Source: Ruixingdingia sedimenti (GTDB taxonomy: Bacteria; Pseudomonadota; Alphaproteobacteria; Rhodobacterales; Rhodobacteraceae). From it: a stretch of 64,000 nucleotides of DNA. Under the pieces are notes generated by a model that was not told the DNA's origin, searched no databases, and saw only the letters and a list, made by a program, of their open reading frames with translations. This document shows, piece by piece, positions 16,102 to 25,472 of the stretch. The stretch is taken from NCBI RefSeq assembly GCF_031432425.1, contig NZ_JAVKPH010000003.1, forward strand, positions 1 to 64,000, given 5' to 3'. The first letter of the stretch is position 1. Each line of letters begins with the position of its first letter. The position numbers were made by a program, and so were the translations under genes.

Positions 16102-19100
16102 ATGAATTTCTCCGCCTGGTCCATCCGCAACCCCATCGCGCCGATCCTCGGCTTCGTCCTGCTGATGGTCCTCGGCTGGCAGTCGTTCAACACCCTGCCG
16201 GTCACGCGCTTTCCCAATATCGACGTGCCGCTGGTCGCCGTCACCGTCACCCAGGCGGGCGCCGCGCCGGCAGAGATGGAAAACCAGGTCACCAAGGAAA
16301 TCGAGGATGCCGTCGCCGGCATCACCGGGGCCAAGCGCGTGACCTCCTCGATCAGCGACGGCAAGTCCTCGACGGTGATCGAGTTCCGCATGGAGGTGCC
16401 GACCGACAAGGCGGTGCAGGACACCAAGGACGCCATCGACCGCATCCTCGGCAAGCTGCCGGGCGAGGTGGACACGCCCATCGTCTCGCGCATCGACGTG
16501 GAGGGGCAGGCGATCATGACCTTCGCCGTCACCGCCCCCGACATGACGCTGGAGGAACTGTCGTGGTTCGTGGACGACACGGTGATCCGGTCGCTTCAGG
16601 GCCAGCCCGGCATCGGCCGGATCGACCGCTATGGCGGGGCGAACCGGGAAATCCGGATGGAACTGGATCCCGTGCGGCTCGACGGGTTCGGCATCACCGC
16701 GGTGCAGGTCAGCCAGCAGCTGCGCGCGACCAATGCCGATGTGGGCGCGGGGCGCAGCAATCTGGGCGGCGGAGAACAGGCGATCCGCACGCTCGGCGAC
16801 GCGGCGACGGCGCAGCGGCTGGCGGAGACGACCATCGCGCTGCCCTCGGGCCGGCATGTGCGGCTGTCCGATCTGGGCGCGGTGGTCGACAGCTACGCCG
16901 AACTGCGGTCGTTCGCGCGGTTCAACGGCGAACATGCGGTGGTTTTTGCCGTCTACCGCGCCAAGGGGGCATCCGAGGTTTCCGTGGCCGAAACCGTCAA
17001 CGCGCGGCTCGACACGCTGCGGGCGGCGCATCCGGCGGTGACGGTGCTGCCGGTGGACGATACGGTCTTTTACACCTACGGCAATTACGAGGCCGCGTTG
17101 CACACGCTGATCGAGGGCGCGATCCTGGCGGTGCTGGTGGTGCTGGCCTTCCTGCGCAACTGGCGCGCGACGCTGATCGCGGCGGCGGCGCTGCCCTTGT
17201 CGGCGGTGCCGACCTTCTGGCTGATGGACATGCTCGGGTTCTCGCTCAACCTCGTGTCCTTCCTTGCCATCACGCTGGCCACCGGGATCCTGGTGGACGA
17301 CGCCATCGTGGAAATAGAAAACATCGCCCGCCACATCCGCATGGGCAAGACACCCTACCGCGCCGCCATCGAGGCGGCGGACGAAATCGGCCTTGCGGTG
17401 ATCGCCACGACCCTGACCATCGCCGCGGTCTTCGTGCCGGTGTCGTTCATGCCCGGCATTCCGGGGCAGTATTTCCGCCAGTTCGGGATGACGGTGGCGA
17501 TTGCGGTGCTGTTCTCGCTGCTGGTGGCGCGGCTGATCACGCCGATGATGGCGGCCTACCTCATGTCGCCCAAGGACGCCGCGCATGGCGAGGGCGACCA
17601 TGACGGCCCGGTGATGCGCGTCTATACCGCCTTCGTCCGCCGCACCCTGAACGCGCGCTATGTGACGCTGCTGGCGGCGGTGGCGGTGCTGGCGGTCTCG
17701 GGCTATTTCATGCTGCGCATCCCCGGCAGCTTCCTGCCGCCCGAGGATGTGAGCCGCATTCCCCTGAGCGTGGAACTGCCCCCCGGCGCGGCCTTGGCCG
17801 ATACCGACCGCACCACACAGGCGATGCGCGGCATCATCGCCGGGATCGACGGGGTGGAAAACGTCTTCGTCCTCGGCGGCGCCTCGCCCACGGGCGATCT
17901 GGACGTGCGCCGCGCCGCGGTGACGGTGCTGCTGGAACGGCTGGACCATTCGCTGCTGCGCCGCCTGTCCGACATCGGCCGCGCCCTGCCGCTGGTGGGC
18001 CCGCTGGTGCCGGCGGTGGAAACCCATGGCCGCACCCGGCCGCAGGTGGATATCGAGGCAGAGATCTTCGCCCGCCTCGCCGTCCTGCCCGATGTGCGGG
18101 CCTTCAAGCTGAACGACCGCGGGCAGCGCGACATCTCGTTCTCGATCCTGTCGCAGGACGAGGCCGAACTCGACCGCACCGTCGCCCGGCTGGAGGCCGC
18201 GTTGCGCAGCGAACCGGCGCTGGCCAATGTGGGCTCCGAAGGCGCGCTGCCCCGGCCCGAGGTGCAGGTGATCCCGCGTGCGGCAGAGGCCGCGCGGCTC
18301 GGCGTCACCACGCGCGCCATCGCCGACACGCTGCGCGTGGCGACGATCGGGGATTACGACGCGGCGCTGGCCAAGGTCGCCATCGACGACCGGATGATCC
18401 CGGTGCGCGTGCAACTGGCCGAGGACATGCGCGCCGACCTCGCGCGCCTGTCTGCGTTGCGGGTGGCGACGGCGACGGGGGGCAGCGTGCCGCTGGCGGC
18501 GGTGGCCGACATCGCCATCGGCACCGGCCCTGCCACCATCGACCGGATGGACCGCCAGCGCCGCGTGACCCTTGGCGCGAGCCTGCCGCCGGGCGTGCCG
18601 CTCGGCGTGGCGACCGAACGGTTCAAGGCGATCACCGCGGCGGCGGACCTGCCGGCTTCCGTCACCATCGCCGAGGCGGGCGACGCCGAGGTGCAGCAGG
18701 AACTGATGGTCAGCTTTTCCAACGCCATGGTTCTGGGGCTGATGCTGGTGCTGACGGTGCTGATCCTGCTCTTCGGCAGCGTGATCCAGCCCTTCACCAT
18801 CATCCTGTCGCTGCCGCTCGCCATCGGCGGCGTGGCGGCGGCGCTGATCCTGACCGGCAGCCCGGTGTCGATGCCGGTGCTGATCGGGATCCTGATGCTG
18901 ATGGGGATCGTGACCAAGAACGCCATCCTGCTGATCGACTTCGCCATCGAGATGGTCAATCAGGGGATGGACCGCACCGCGGCGATGATCGAGGCCGGGC
19001 GCAAGCGCGCGCAGCCGATCGTGATGACCTCCATCGCCATGTCGGCGGGCATGCTGCCTTCCGCGCTCGGGGTGGGCGAGGGCGGGTCTTTCCGCGCGCC

Positions 19101-19365
19101 GATGGCGACGGCGGTGATCGGCGGCATCATCATGTCGACGGTGCTGAGCCTCGTCGTCGTGCCCTCGTTCTTCCTGATCATGGACGATCTGGGCCGGCTT
19201 CTGGGGCGCATCTTCGGCCGGTTCGTCGGGGCCAAGGAGGCCGAACCGGCGGTGCCCGCCCCGGCGGAACTCGCCGCCGCGCTGGACGAGACCCGCACCG
19301 AACTCGCCACCCTGCGCGCGCAGGTCGGGGCTGCGGGACCCGGGGCCCGGCACGCCGCCGAATAG
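16102..19365 (+). CDS. Efflux RND transporter permease
   Basis: Inner-membrane proton-driven RND pump, 1087 aa, slightly longer than the usual 1030-1050 because of a C-terminal cytoplasmic tail ending in a coiled-coil-like ELAAALDETRTELATL segment. The N-terminus SIRNPIAPILGFVLLMVLG is TM1. The TM4 region GILVDDAIVEIENI holds the proton-relay aspartates, and TM6 ARLITPMMAAYL follows. The repeat structure is seen in the second half with GIVTKNAILLIDF. It forms an operon with the tetR and adaptor genes. Substrate specificity (drug versus metal or hydrophobe) is not assigned; metal-type motifs were not seen, so the hydrophobe/amphiphile class is favoured. Confidence 0.95.
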   Translation: MNFSAWSIRNPIAPILGFVLLMVLGWQSFNTLPVTRFPNIDVPLVAVTVTQAGAAPAEMENQVTKEIEDAVAGITGAKRVTSSISDGKSSTVIEFRMEVPTDKAVQDTKDAIDRILGKLPGEVDTPIVSRIDVEGQAIMTFAVTAPDMTLEELSWFVDDTVIRSLQGQPGIGRIDRYGGANREIRMELDPVRLDGFGITAVQVSQQLRATNADVGAGRSNLGGGEQAIRTLGDAATAQRLAETTIALPSGRHVRLSDLGAVVDSYAELRSFARFNGEHAVVFAVYRAKGASEVSVAETVNARLDTLRAAHPAVTVLPVDDTVFYTYGNYEAALHTLIEGAILAVLVVLAFLRNWRATLIAAAALPLSAVPTFWLMDMLGFSLNLVSFLAITLATGILVDDAIVEIENIARHIRMGKTPYRAAIEAADEIGLAVIATTLTIAAVFVPVSFMPGIPGQYFRQFGMTVAIAVLFSLLVARLITPMMAAYLMSPKDAAHGEGDHDGPVMRVYTAFVRRTLNARYVTLLAAVAVLAVSGYFMLRIPGSFLPPEDVSRIPLSVELPPGAALADTDRTTQAMRGIIAGIDGVENVFVLGGASPTGDLDVRRAAVTVLLERLDHSLLRRLSDIGRALPLVGPLVPAVETHGRTRPQVDIEAEIFARLAVLPDVRAFKLNDRGQRDISFSILSQDEAELDRTVARLEAALRSEPALANVGSEGALPRPEVQVIPRAAEAARLGVTTRAIADTLRVATIGDYDAALAKVAIDDRMIPVRVQLAEDMRADLARLSALRVATATGGSVPLAAVADIAIGTGPATIDRMDRQRRVTLGASLPPGVPLGVATERFKAITAAADLPASVTIAEAGDAEVQQELMVSFSNAMVLGLMLVLTVLILLFGSVIQPFTIILSLPLAIGGVAAALILTGSPVSMPVLIGILMLMGIVTKNAILLIDFAIEMVNQGMDRTAAMIEAGRKRAQPIVMTSIAMSAGMLPSALGVGEGGSFRAPMATAVIGGIIMSTVLSLVVVPSFFLIMDDLGRLLGRIFGRFVGAKEAEPAVPAPAELAAALDETRTELATLRAQVGAAGPGARHAAE

Positions 19366-19413
19366 CCCGGCGGAAAGCGCAGTGGCGGGGGTTTCACACC
19401 CCCGCACCCCCGT

Positions 19414-19517
19414 GGGATATTTTCAGACAGAAAATGAGGAGGGGCTTGTCGTTATACGAACCTCCTCATTTTCTGTCTGAAAATATCCCGGGGGTCCGGG
19501 GGCTGGCCCCCGGCGCC
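19414..19517. repeat. Palindromic intergenic repeat R4 (perfect 29-bp arms)
   Basis: Positions 19414-19442 and 19461-19489 are exact reverse complements over 29 bases, with an 18-base spacer that itself contains TCGT-TAT-ACGA. The arms carry the family core GACAGAAAATGAGGAGG. The right side continues into the GC hairpin CCGGGGGCTGGCCCCCGG. It lies midway between two convergent stop codons (19365 and 19540), so a bidirectional terminator is the simplest role. Confidence 0.85.
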
Positions 19518-19539
19518 GACCGCAGGGCCGGGCGCGGCG

Positions 19540-20817
19540 TCAGGGCAGCAGGTGCCGCCGCCGCACCGACCCCGGCCGACCCGGCAGCGCCAGCCGCGCA
19601 TCGTTGCGCGCCCGTTCGGCCACCACCTTGCCCTTCGATACCACCGCCAGCCGGTCGGGGCGCAGGCGCAGCGCCTCGACCGGGTTGCCGGCGTCCAGCA
19701 CCACCAGCGAGGCCAGCGCGCCCACATGCAGCCCGTAGTCCGCCAGCCCGAGGATCTTTGCGTTCTCCACCGTCACCATGTCGAAGCAGCGGTGCATTTC
19801 CGCCGGATGCGTCATCTGCGCGACATGCAGGCCCATGAAGGCCACGTCCAGCATGTCGGCGGTGCCGAGCGAATACCACGGGTCCAGCACGCAATCCTGC
19901 CCCCATCCCACGGTGATCCCCTGCGCCTGCATCTCGCGCACGCGCGTCAGGCCGCGGCGCTTGGGAAAGCTGTCGTGGCGGCCTTGCAGGGTGATGTTGA
20001 TCAGGGGGTTGGCGATGGCGGCCACCCCCGCCTCGGCCATCAGCGGCAGCAGTTTCGACACATAGTAATTGTCCATCGAATGCATCGAGGTCAGGTGGCT
20101 GCCCGTCGCGCGGCCCTGCAACCCGCAGCGCAGCGCCTCGGCCGCGAAGGTCTCGATATGGCGGCTGAGGGGATCGTCGCTTTCGTCGCAATGCAGGTCG
20201 ATGGGCAGGCCGCGGTTTGCCGCCAGTTCGCACAACGCGCGCACCGAGGCCGCGCCATCGGCCATCGTGCGTTCGAAATGCGGGATGCCGCCCACCACAT
20301 CGAGCCCCATGTCCAGCGCGCGCAGGGTGTTCGCCCGCGCCGTCGGGTCGCGGTAAAACCCGTCCTGCGGAAAGGCCACCAGTTGCAGGTCGAGGTACGG
20401 CCGCACCTTCTCGCGCACCTCCAGCATCGCCTGCACGCCGAGCAAGCGGTCGTCGCAGGTATCCACATGGCTGCGGATCGCCAGCAGGCCCATCGACACC
20501 GCCCAATCGCAATAGTCGAGCGCGCGGGCAACCATCTGATCCACCGTCACGACCTGCTTCAGTTCGCCCCAGAGCGCGATGCCCTCCAGCAGCGTGCCCG
20601 AGGCGTTGACGCGCGGGGTGCCGTAGGACAGCGTGGCGTCCAGATGGAAATGCGGATCGACGAAGGGCGGGCTGACCAGATCGCCGGCGGCTTCGATGAC
20701 CCGGCCCGCCCCGGCCCCCTGCAACTGCCCGACCGCGGCGATACGGTCGCCCCGGATCCCGATATCGGCTTGGGTTCCATCGGGCAGCGTGCCGCCCTTG
20801 ACGATCAGATCGAACAT
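19540..20817 (-). CDS. Amidohydrolase family protein, cytosine deaminase-like
   Basis: Metal-dependent amidohydrolase of 425 aa resembling cytosine deaminase (CodA). Metal ligands are visible as HFH in DPHFHLD (residues 56-58), SHVDT, DLHCDES, GSHLTSMHSM and the aspartate in GWGQDCVLDPW. The start ATG overlaps the stop of the upstream permease by one base, so it is part of the nucleoside ABC importer operon. A role in deaminating an imported pyrimidine, purine or related ring is inferred from that context. Family members also act on creatinine-like or isoguanine substrates, so the exact ring is open. Confidence 0.88.
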   Translation of the reverse strand: MFDLIVKGGTLPDGTQADIGIRGDRIAAVGQLQGAGAGRVIEAAGDLVSPPFVDPHFHLDATLSYGTPRVNASGTLLEGIALWGELKQVVTVDQMVARALDYCDWAVSMGLLAIRSHVDTCDDRLLGVQAMLEVREKVRPYLDLQLVAFPQDGFYRDPTARANTLRALDMGLDVVGGIPHFERTMADGAASVRALCELAANRGLPIDLHCDESDDPLSRHIETFAAEALRCGLQGRATGSHLTSMHSMDNYYVSKLLPLMAEAGVAAIANPLINITLQGRHDSFPKRRGLTRVREMQAQGITVGWGQDCVLDPWYSLGTADMLDVAFMGLHVAQMTHPAEMHRCFDMVTVENAKILGLADYGLHVGALASLVVLDAGNPVEALRLRPDRLAVVSKGKVVAERARNDARLALPGRPGSVRRRHLLP

Positions 20818-21764
20818 CAGCGTTCCCCCTTGTTGAACGGCACCATCAGCGCTGCGGGAACCTCTGCCCGCCGCGACATGACGATCAGCGCCAGAATGGA
20901 CAGCACATAGGGCGTGGCCAGAAACAGCTGATAGGGCAGCGCGGCGCCAAGCGGCGTCTGTTGCAGCCGCACCTGCAACGCATCGAAGGCCGCGAACAGC
21001 ACCGCCCCCAGAACCGCCTTGCCCGGCGCCCAGGCCCCGAAGACCACCAGCGCGATGCAGATCCAGCCGCGGCCGTTCACCATCTCGAAAAAGAACGACG
21101 AAAAGGCCGACAGCGTCAGGAACGCGCCCCCCACCGCCATCAGGCCCGACCCGACGACGACCGCGCCCACGCGGATGCCGGTGACGGAAAGCCCCTGCGC
21201 GGCGACGGCGGCGGGGTTTTCCCCCGCCGCCCGCACCGCCAGCCCCAATGGCGTGCGGTAAAGCACCAGCGCCACCACCCCCGCCACCGCGAAGGCGGCC
21301 CATGTCAGCGCGGTCTGCGAAAACAGCACCGGGCCGAGGAACGGCAGGTCCGACAGCACCGGAATGTCCATCGGCGCGAAGGGTTCGATCTTCGGCGGGC
21401 TGGTGACTTCGGGCAGCAGCAGGCGATAGGCGAAATAGCTGGTCGAGGTCGCCAGCATCGTCACCCCCAACCCCACCACATGCTGCGACAGGCCAAAGGG
21501 CACGGTCAGCGCGGCATGCACCAGCCCGAACAGGGCGCCCGCCGCAAAGGCCGCGCCCACGCCCCACCACAAGGGCGCGCCGCCATAGACCGCGATCCAG
21601 CCGGTGAAGGCGCCCGCGACCATGATCCCCTCGATCCCGAGGTTCAGCACGCCCGCGCGTTCGCAGATCAACTCGCCCATCGTCGCGAAGATCAGCGGCG
21701 AGGCGATGCGGATCGCCGCGGCCCAGAAGCTGGCGGAAATCAGGATCTCCCACATCGCGCTCAT
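20817..21764 (-). CDS. ABC transporter permease (nucleoside/BMP type) 2
   Basis: Inner-membrane permease of 315 aa with 8-9 predicted hydrophobic segments, of the BMP-associated (YufQ/NupC, branched-chain-like) family. The segment ICERAGVLNLGIEGIM near residue 35 is the family signature. It overlaps the downstream amidohydrolase by one base and the upstream permease by four (ATGA), fixing both ends. It pairs with the following permease to form the heterodimeric channel. Confidence 0.93.
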   Translation of the reverse strand: MSAMWEILISASFWAAAIRIASPLIFATMGELICERAGVLNLGIEGIMVAGAFTGWIAVYGGAPLWWGVGAAFAAGALFGLVHAALTVPFGLSQHVVGLGVTMLATSTSYFAYRLLLPEVTSPPKIEPFAPMDIPVLSDLPFLGPVLFSQTALTWAAFAVAGVVALVLYRTPLGLAVRAAGENPAAVAAQGLSVTGIRVGAVVVGSGLMAVGGAFLTLSAFSSFFFEMVNGRGWICIALVVFGAWAPGKAVLGAVLFAAFDALQVRLQQTPLGAALPYQLFLATPYVLSILALIVMSRRAEVPAALMVPFNKGER

Positions 21765-22804
21765 CCCCGCACCACCCGGAACCGCGTCAGCAGGATCGCC
21801 AGCACCATGAACAAAAGCGCCAGCGCCAAAAGCATGTCGGCGATATAGGTGGGCACGCCGGCGGCGCGGCTCATGCTGTCGGCGCCCACGAAGATGCCGG
21901 CGACGAACAGGGCCGAGACGATGACGCCCAAGGGGTGCAACAGCGCCAGCATGGCGACGATGATGCCGGTATAGCCGAAGCCGGGGCTGATGTCCTTGGT
22001 CAGGTGGCCCTTGAGCCCCGCGACCTCGGAATACCCCGCCAGTGCGGCAAGACCCCCCGACAGCAGCGCGGTTTTCACCAGCACCCGGTTCACCGGAATG
22101 CCCGCGAACCGCGCGGCGCGGATGTTCTGGCCGACGGCGCGCATCTCGTACCCCAATGTCGTGCGGGTCTGGATCAGCCAGACCGCGACGGCGGCGATCA
22201 GCGCCAGCGCGAAACCCCAGTGCAGCCGCAACCCGGTGACGATGCGGGGCAACCGCGCTTCTTTCACCAGCGCCGCCGATTTGGGCCAGCCCATGCCCAT
22301 CGGATCCTTCATCGGCCCTTCCAGAAGATAGCCCACGAACAGCAGCATGATGAAGTTCAGCAGCAGCGTCGTCACCACCTCGTCCACGCCGAGCCGGGTT
22401 TTCAGCAAAACGGGGCCGAGCAGCACCAAGGCCCCCGCCAGCATCGCCGCCAGCACCGTCACCGGCAGCACCATCGGCGACCCGATCGCGCCGGTGCCCA
22501 GGATCACGGTGACGATGGCGCCGGCGTAAAGCTGCGCCTCTGCCCCGATGTTCCACAGCCGCGCGCGGAAGGCGACGGCGACGGCCAGCCCGGTGAAGAT
22601 CAGCGGCGTGGCGCGGTTGAGCGTTTCCAACGCGGCGAATTTCGACCCCGCCGCGCCCTTCACGATCAGGCCGAGCGTCGCGAACGGGTCCGCCCCCGCC
22701 ACCAGCGCCAGCAAGGACCCCGCGACCACCGTGGCGGCCAGCGCCAGCAGCGGCAGCCCCGCCTGCCGCAGGGCGGTGGGGTTGGCGATGGGTTCAAGCC
22801 GCAT
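21761..22804 (-). CDS. ABC transporter permease (nucleoside/BMP type) 1
   Basis: Inner-membrane permease of 347 aa, YufP-like. The region FRARLWNIGAEAQLYAGA and the conserved LGVDEVVTTLLLNFI are typical of the larger permease of BMP-type nucleoside importers, along with GYEMRAVGQNIRAARFAGI, the coupling-helix area. The ATG at 22804 begins 11 bases inside the end of the ATPase gene, giving an 11-base overlap, and is preferred to longer in-frame starts because these would extend further into the ATPase. Confidence 0.93.
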   Translation of the reverse strand: MRLEPIANPTALRQAGLPLLALAATVVAGSLLALVAGADPFATLGLIVKGAAGSKFAALETLNRATPLIFTGLAVAVAFRARLWNIGAEAQLYAGAIVTVILGTGAIGSPMVLPVTVLAAMLAGALVLLGPVLLKTRLGVDEVVTTLLLNFIMLLFVGYLLEGPMKDPMGMGWPKSAALVKEARLPRIVTGLRLHWGFALALIAAVAVWLIQTRTTLGYEMRAVGQNIRAARFAGIPVNRVLVKTALLSGGLAALAGYSEVAGLKGHLTKDISPGFGYTGIIVAMLALLHPLGVIVSALFVAGIFVGADSMSRAAGVPTYIADMLLALALLFMVLAILLTRFRVVRG

Positions 22805-24344
22805 CCGCGCCCCCCGCAAAGCCTTGCCCGGCCATCCACAGCCCCAGATCCGCCGCCCCCATCGTGCCGCGGGCAAAGGGCGGCGACAGCCGGCCCTCGG
22901 ACATGACATGGATCACGTCGGACAGCTGCAACACCTCGTCCAGATCCTCGGAAACCAGCAGCACCGCCGCCCCCGCGTCGCGCGCCGCCAGCAGCCGGCC
23001 GTGGACGTAAGAAATGGCCCCGATGTCGAGCCCCCGCACCGGCTGGTTGGCCAGAATGATCCGCGGCCCCGGTTCCAGCACCCGGCCGAGGATCAGTTTC
23101 TGCATGTTGCCCCCCGACAGCAGGCGGATGCGCGCCTGCGGGCCGGGGCAGCGGATGTCGTAGCGGGCAATGATCCCGCGGGTGAAGGCCTCGGCCCGGC
23201 GCCAGTCCATCCAGCCGCGGCGGGCGAAGCCGGGGCGGTCGTAGCATTCGAGGATCGCGTTTTCCGTCAGGGTGAAATCGGCGATGGTGCCGGTCTTGTG
23301 CCGGTCCTCGGGGATGCGGGCGATGCCGGCGGCGACGGCGCGGCGGGGGCTCCAGCCCTTCGGGGGCGCACCCGCGACCTCCATCCGCCCGGCAGAGGGC
23401 CGGATCAGGCCGGACATCAGATCGGCCAGCGCCGCCTGCCCGTTGCCCGACACGCCCGCAAGCCCGGTGATCTGGCCCGCATGCAGCGACAGGTCCACCG
23501 CGCGCAGGCCCACCGCCTCGCCCTCCGGCGTGGTGGACACGTTCGCCAGCCGCAGCAGCACCGGCCCCGCCACGCCCGGCGTGGCATCCGGCGGGCTGAC
23601 CGCGCCGCCGACCATCAGCGCCGCCAGCGCCGCGGCGTCGGTCGCATGGGTATCGACCTCGCCCGCCACGCGCCCGTGGCGCAGCACCACGCAGCGGTCG
23701 GCGATGGCCATCACCTCGTGCAGCTTGTGGCTGATGAACACCACCGACAGCCCGCGCGCACAGGCCCGGCGCAGCGTGGCGAAAAGCGCGTCCGCCTCTT
23801 GCGGGGTCAGCACGGCGGTGGGCTCGTCGAGGATCAGGATGCGCGCGTCGCGGTAAAGCGCCTTCAGGATCTCCACCCGCTGCCGTTCGCCCACCGACAG
23901 GCTGGCGACCTTGGCATCCGCATGCACCGCCAGCCCGAAATCGCGCGACAGCGCCGCCACCTTCGCCCGCGCCGCCGCCAGCCCCGCCCCGGGCCGCCAC
24001 AGGGATTCCGTGCCAAGGCGGATGTTGTCCAGAACCGAAAGATTGTCGGCCAGCGTGAAATGCTGATGCACCATGCCGATCCCGGCCGCCAGTGCGGCAC
24101 GCGGGTTGCCCGGGGGCAGGGGGCGGCCGAAGGCGGTGACGGTGCCCGCATCGGCCGTGTAATGGCCGAAAAGGATGTTCATCAGCGTCGTCTTGCCCGC
24201 GCCGTTTTCGCCCAACAGCGCCACCACCTCGCCCCGGTGCAGGGCGAGGGTGATGGCGTCGTTCGCGGTCAGCGCCCCGAAACGCTTGGTGATCCCGTCG
24301 AGGCGCAGCACGACCTCCCGCGCCTCTGCTGGCGCGGGCGTCAC
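22794..24344 (-). CDS. ABC transporter ATP-binding protein (nucleoside/BMP type)
   Basis: Tandem ABC ATPase of 516 aa, RbsA/YufO-like. First half: Walker A GENGAGKTT (about residues 45-53), signature LSVGERQRVEIL, Walker B ILILDEPTAVLT. Second half: Walker A is degenerate (GVSGNGQAAL, no lysine), as usual for this class, with signature LSGGNMQKLILGR. It begins with GTG at 24344, overlapping the stop of the binding-protein gene as GTGA; no in-frame ATG fits. It powers import through the two permeases below. Confidence 0.93.
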   Translation of the reverse strand: MTPAPAEAREVVLRLDGITKRFGALTANDAITLALHRGEVVALLGENGAGKTTLMNILFGHYTADAGTVTAFGRPLPPGNPRAALAAGIGMVHQHFTLADNLSVLDNIRLGTESLWRPGAGLAAARAKVAALSRDFGLAVHADAKVASLSVGERQRVEILKALYRDARILILDEPTAVLTPQEADALFATLRRACARGLSVVFISHKLHEVMAIADRCVVLRHGRVAGEVDTHATDAAALAALMVGGAVSPPDATPGVAGPVLLRLANVSTTPEGEAVGLRAVDLSLHAGQITGLAGVSGNGQAALADLMSGLIRPSAGRMEVAGAPPKGWSPRRAVAAGIARIPEDRHKTGTIADFTLTENAILECYDRPGFARRGWMDWRRAEAFTRGIIARYDIRCPGPQARIRLLSGGNMQKLILGRVLEPGPRIILANQPVRGLDIGAISYVHGRLLAARDAGAAVLLVSEDLDEVLQLSDVIHVMSEGRLSPPFARGTMGAADLGLWMAGQGFAGGADAA

Positions 24345-25363
24345 GAGGATTTCGGCTCGTTGTCGTCGATGGTCACGGTGAAGCTGCCGTCCCGGATCGC
24401 GGCCTCGCGTTCGGCCACCCGTTTCATCGCCGCCTCGGGCACCTTGCCCTCGAACGTGCCGAGCGGGGCGAGCGTGCAGCCGCCTGCCTTCATGAAGGAA
24501 TAGACGCCATAGTCGGCGGCCTTGAAGGCGCCGGCCTGCACCGCCTCGATCGCCTTGGCCAACGTCGGTTCGAAATGCCACAGGGCGGAGGCGACCACGG
24601 TGTCGGGGTAATCGCCCTGCGTGTCGATCACGTTGCCGATGGCCAGCACGCCCTTTTCCTTGGCCGCGTCCGACACGCCGAAGCGTTCGGCATAAAGCAT
24701 GTCGGCCCCCGCCTCGATCATCGCGAAGGCGGTTTCCTTGGCCTTGGGCGGGTCGAACCACGACCCGATGAAGCTGACCTGGAACGTCACCTCCGGGTTC
24801 GCCTCGCGCGCGCCGGCCATGAAGGCGTTCATCAGCCGGTTCACCTCGGGGATCGGAAAGCCGCCGACCATGCCGATATTGCCCTTGGACATCGCGCCCG
24901 CGATGATGCCGGTCAGGTAGCTGGCATCCTGGATGTAGTTGTCGAAAACCGCGAGGTTCGGCACCGCATCGTCGGGCGGGAAGGACGACCCCATGAGGAA
25001 GGCCACGTCCGGGTAATCCGCCGCGACCTCGCGCGCCTCCTGTTCCACGCCGAAGATCTCGCCCACGATCAGCTTGGCGCCGCCTTCGGCATATTCGCGC
25101 ATGACGCGCGGGTAATCGGTGTTCGACACGTTTTCGGTGAAGCTGTAGTCCACCGTGCCCGCGGCCTTCGCCGCCTCTGCCGCCTTGTGGATGCGGCTGA
25201 CCCATTGCTGTTCCACCGGCACGGTATAGATGCCCGCGACCTTCAGCGCGCCCTGCGCCCGCGCCCGCCCGGGCAGACCGCCGAAGCCGGTGCCCAGAAG
25301 CGCCGCCCCGCCGGTGATCAGAAGCCCCCGGCGGCTCAGCCCGAAACGTTTCGTCTGCGTCAT
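24341..25363 (-). CDS. BMP family ABC transporter substrate-binding protein
   Basis: Periplasmic binding protein of 340 aa, BMP/Med (PnrA-like) family, which typically binds nucleosides or purines. It has a twin-arginine leader, SRRGLLITGGAALLG (residues 10-24), cleaved near ARA-QG. The core VAGIYTVPVEQQWVSRIH and the GAMSKGNIGMVGGFPIPEVNR loop are family features. It is first in a five-gene operon (binding protein, ATPase, two permeases, amidohydrolase). An imperfect palindrome lies just upstream. Confidence 0.93.
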   Translation of the reverse strand: MTQTKRFGLSRRGLLITGGAALLGTGFGGLPGRARAQGALKVAGIYTVPVEQQWVSRIHKAAEAAKAAGTVDYSFTENVSNTDYPRVMREYAEGGAKLIVGEIFGVEQEAREVAADYPDVAFLMGSSFPPDDAVPNLAVFDNYIQDASYLTGIIAGAMSKGNIGMVGGFPIPEVNRLMNAFMAGAREANPEVTFQVSFIGSWFDPPKAKETAFAMIEAGADMLYAERFGVSDAAKEKGVLAIGNVIDTQGDYPDTVVASALWHFEPTLAKAIEAVQAGAFKAADYGVYSFMKAGGCTLAPLGTFEGKVPEAAMKRVAEREAAIRDGSFTVTIDDNEPKSS

Positions 25364-25386
25364 GATCGCGACTCCAACCCTGTTGA

Positions 25387-25404
25387 TTTGACCGGACGGT
25401 AAAA
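25387..25404. promoter_or_regulatory. Candidate operator upstream of the nucleoside importer
   Basis: TTTGACCGGACGGTAAAA is an 18-base imperfect palindrome (7 of the 8 base pairs flanking its central dinucleotide match) 24 bases ahead of the binding-protein start. The position suits a repressor responding to the imported base, but no regulator gene is adjacent and the family is unknown. Confidence 0.4.
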
Positions 25405-25472
25405 CAGCGCCCGATTCGTGGCAATCGGGCTTGCAGAGGGTAATCGCAGCCGGGGCGGGCCCCGCGGCGCGA

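Noticed and set aside
15373..19407. 1344-codon open frame on the minus strand
   Set aside because: It mirrors the RND adaptor and pump, and its composition (His, Arg, Gln, Gly) is that of a shadow frame.
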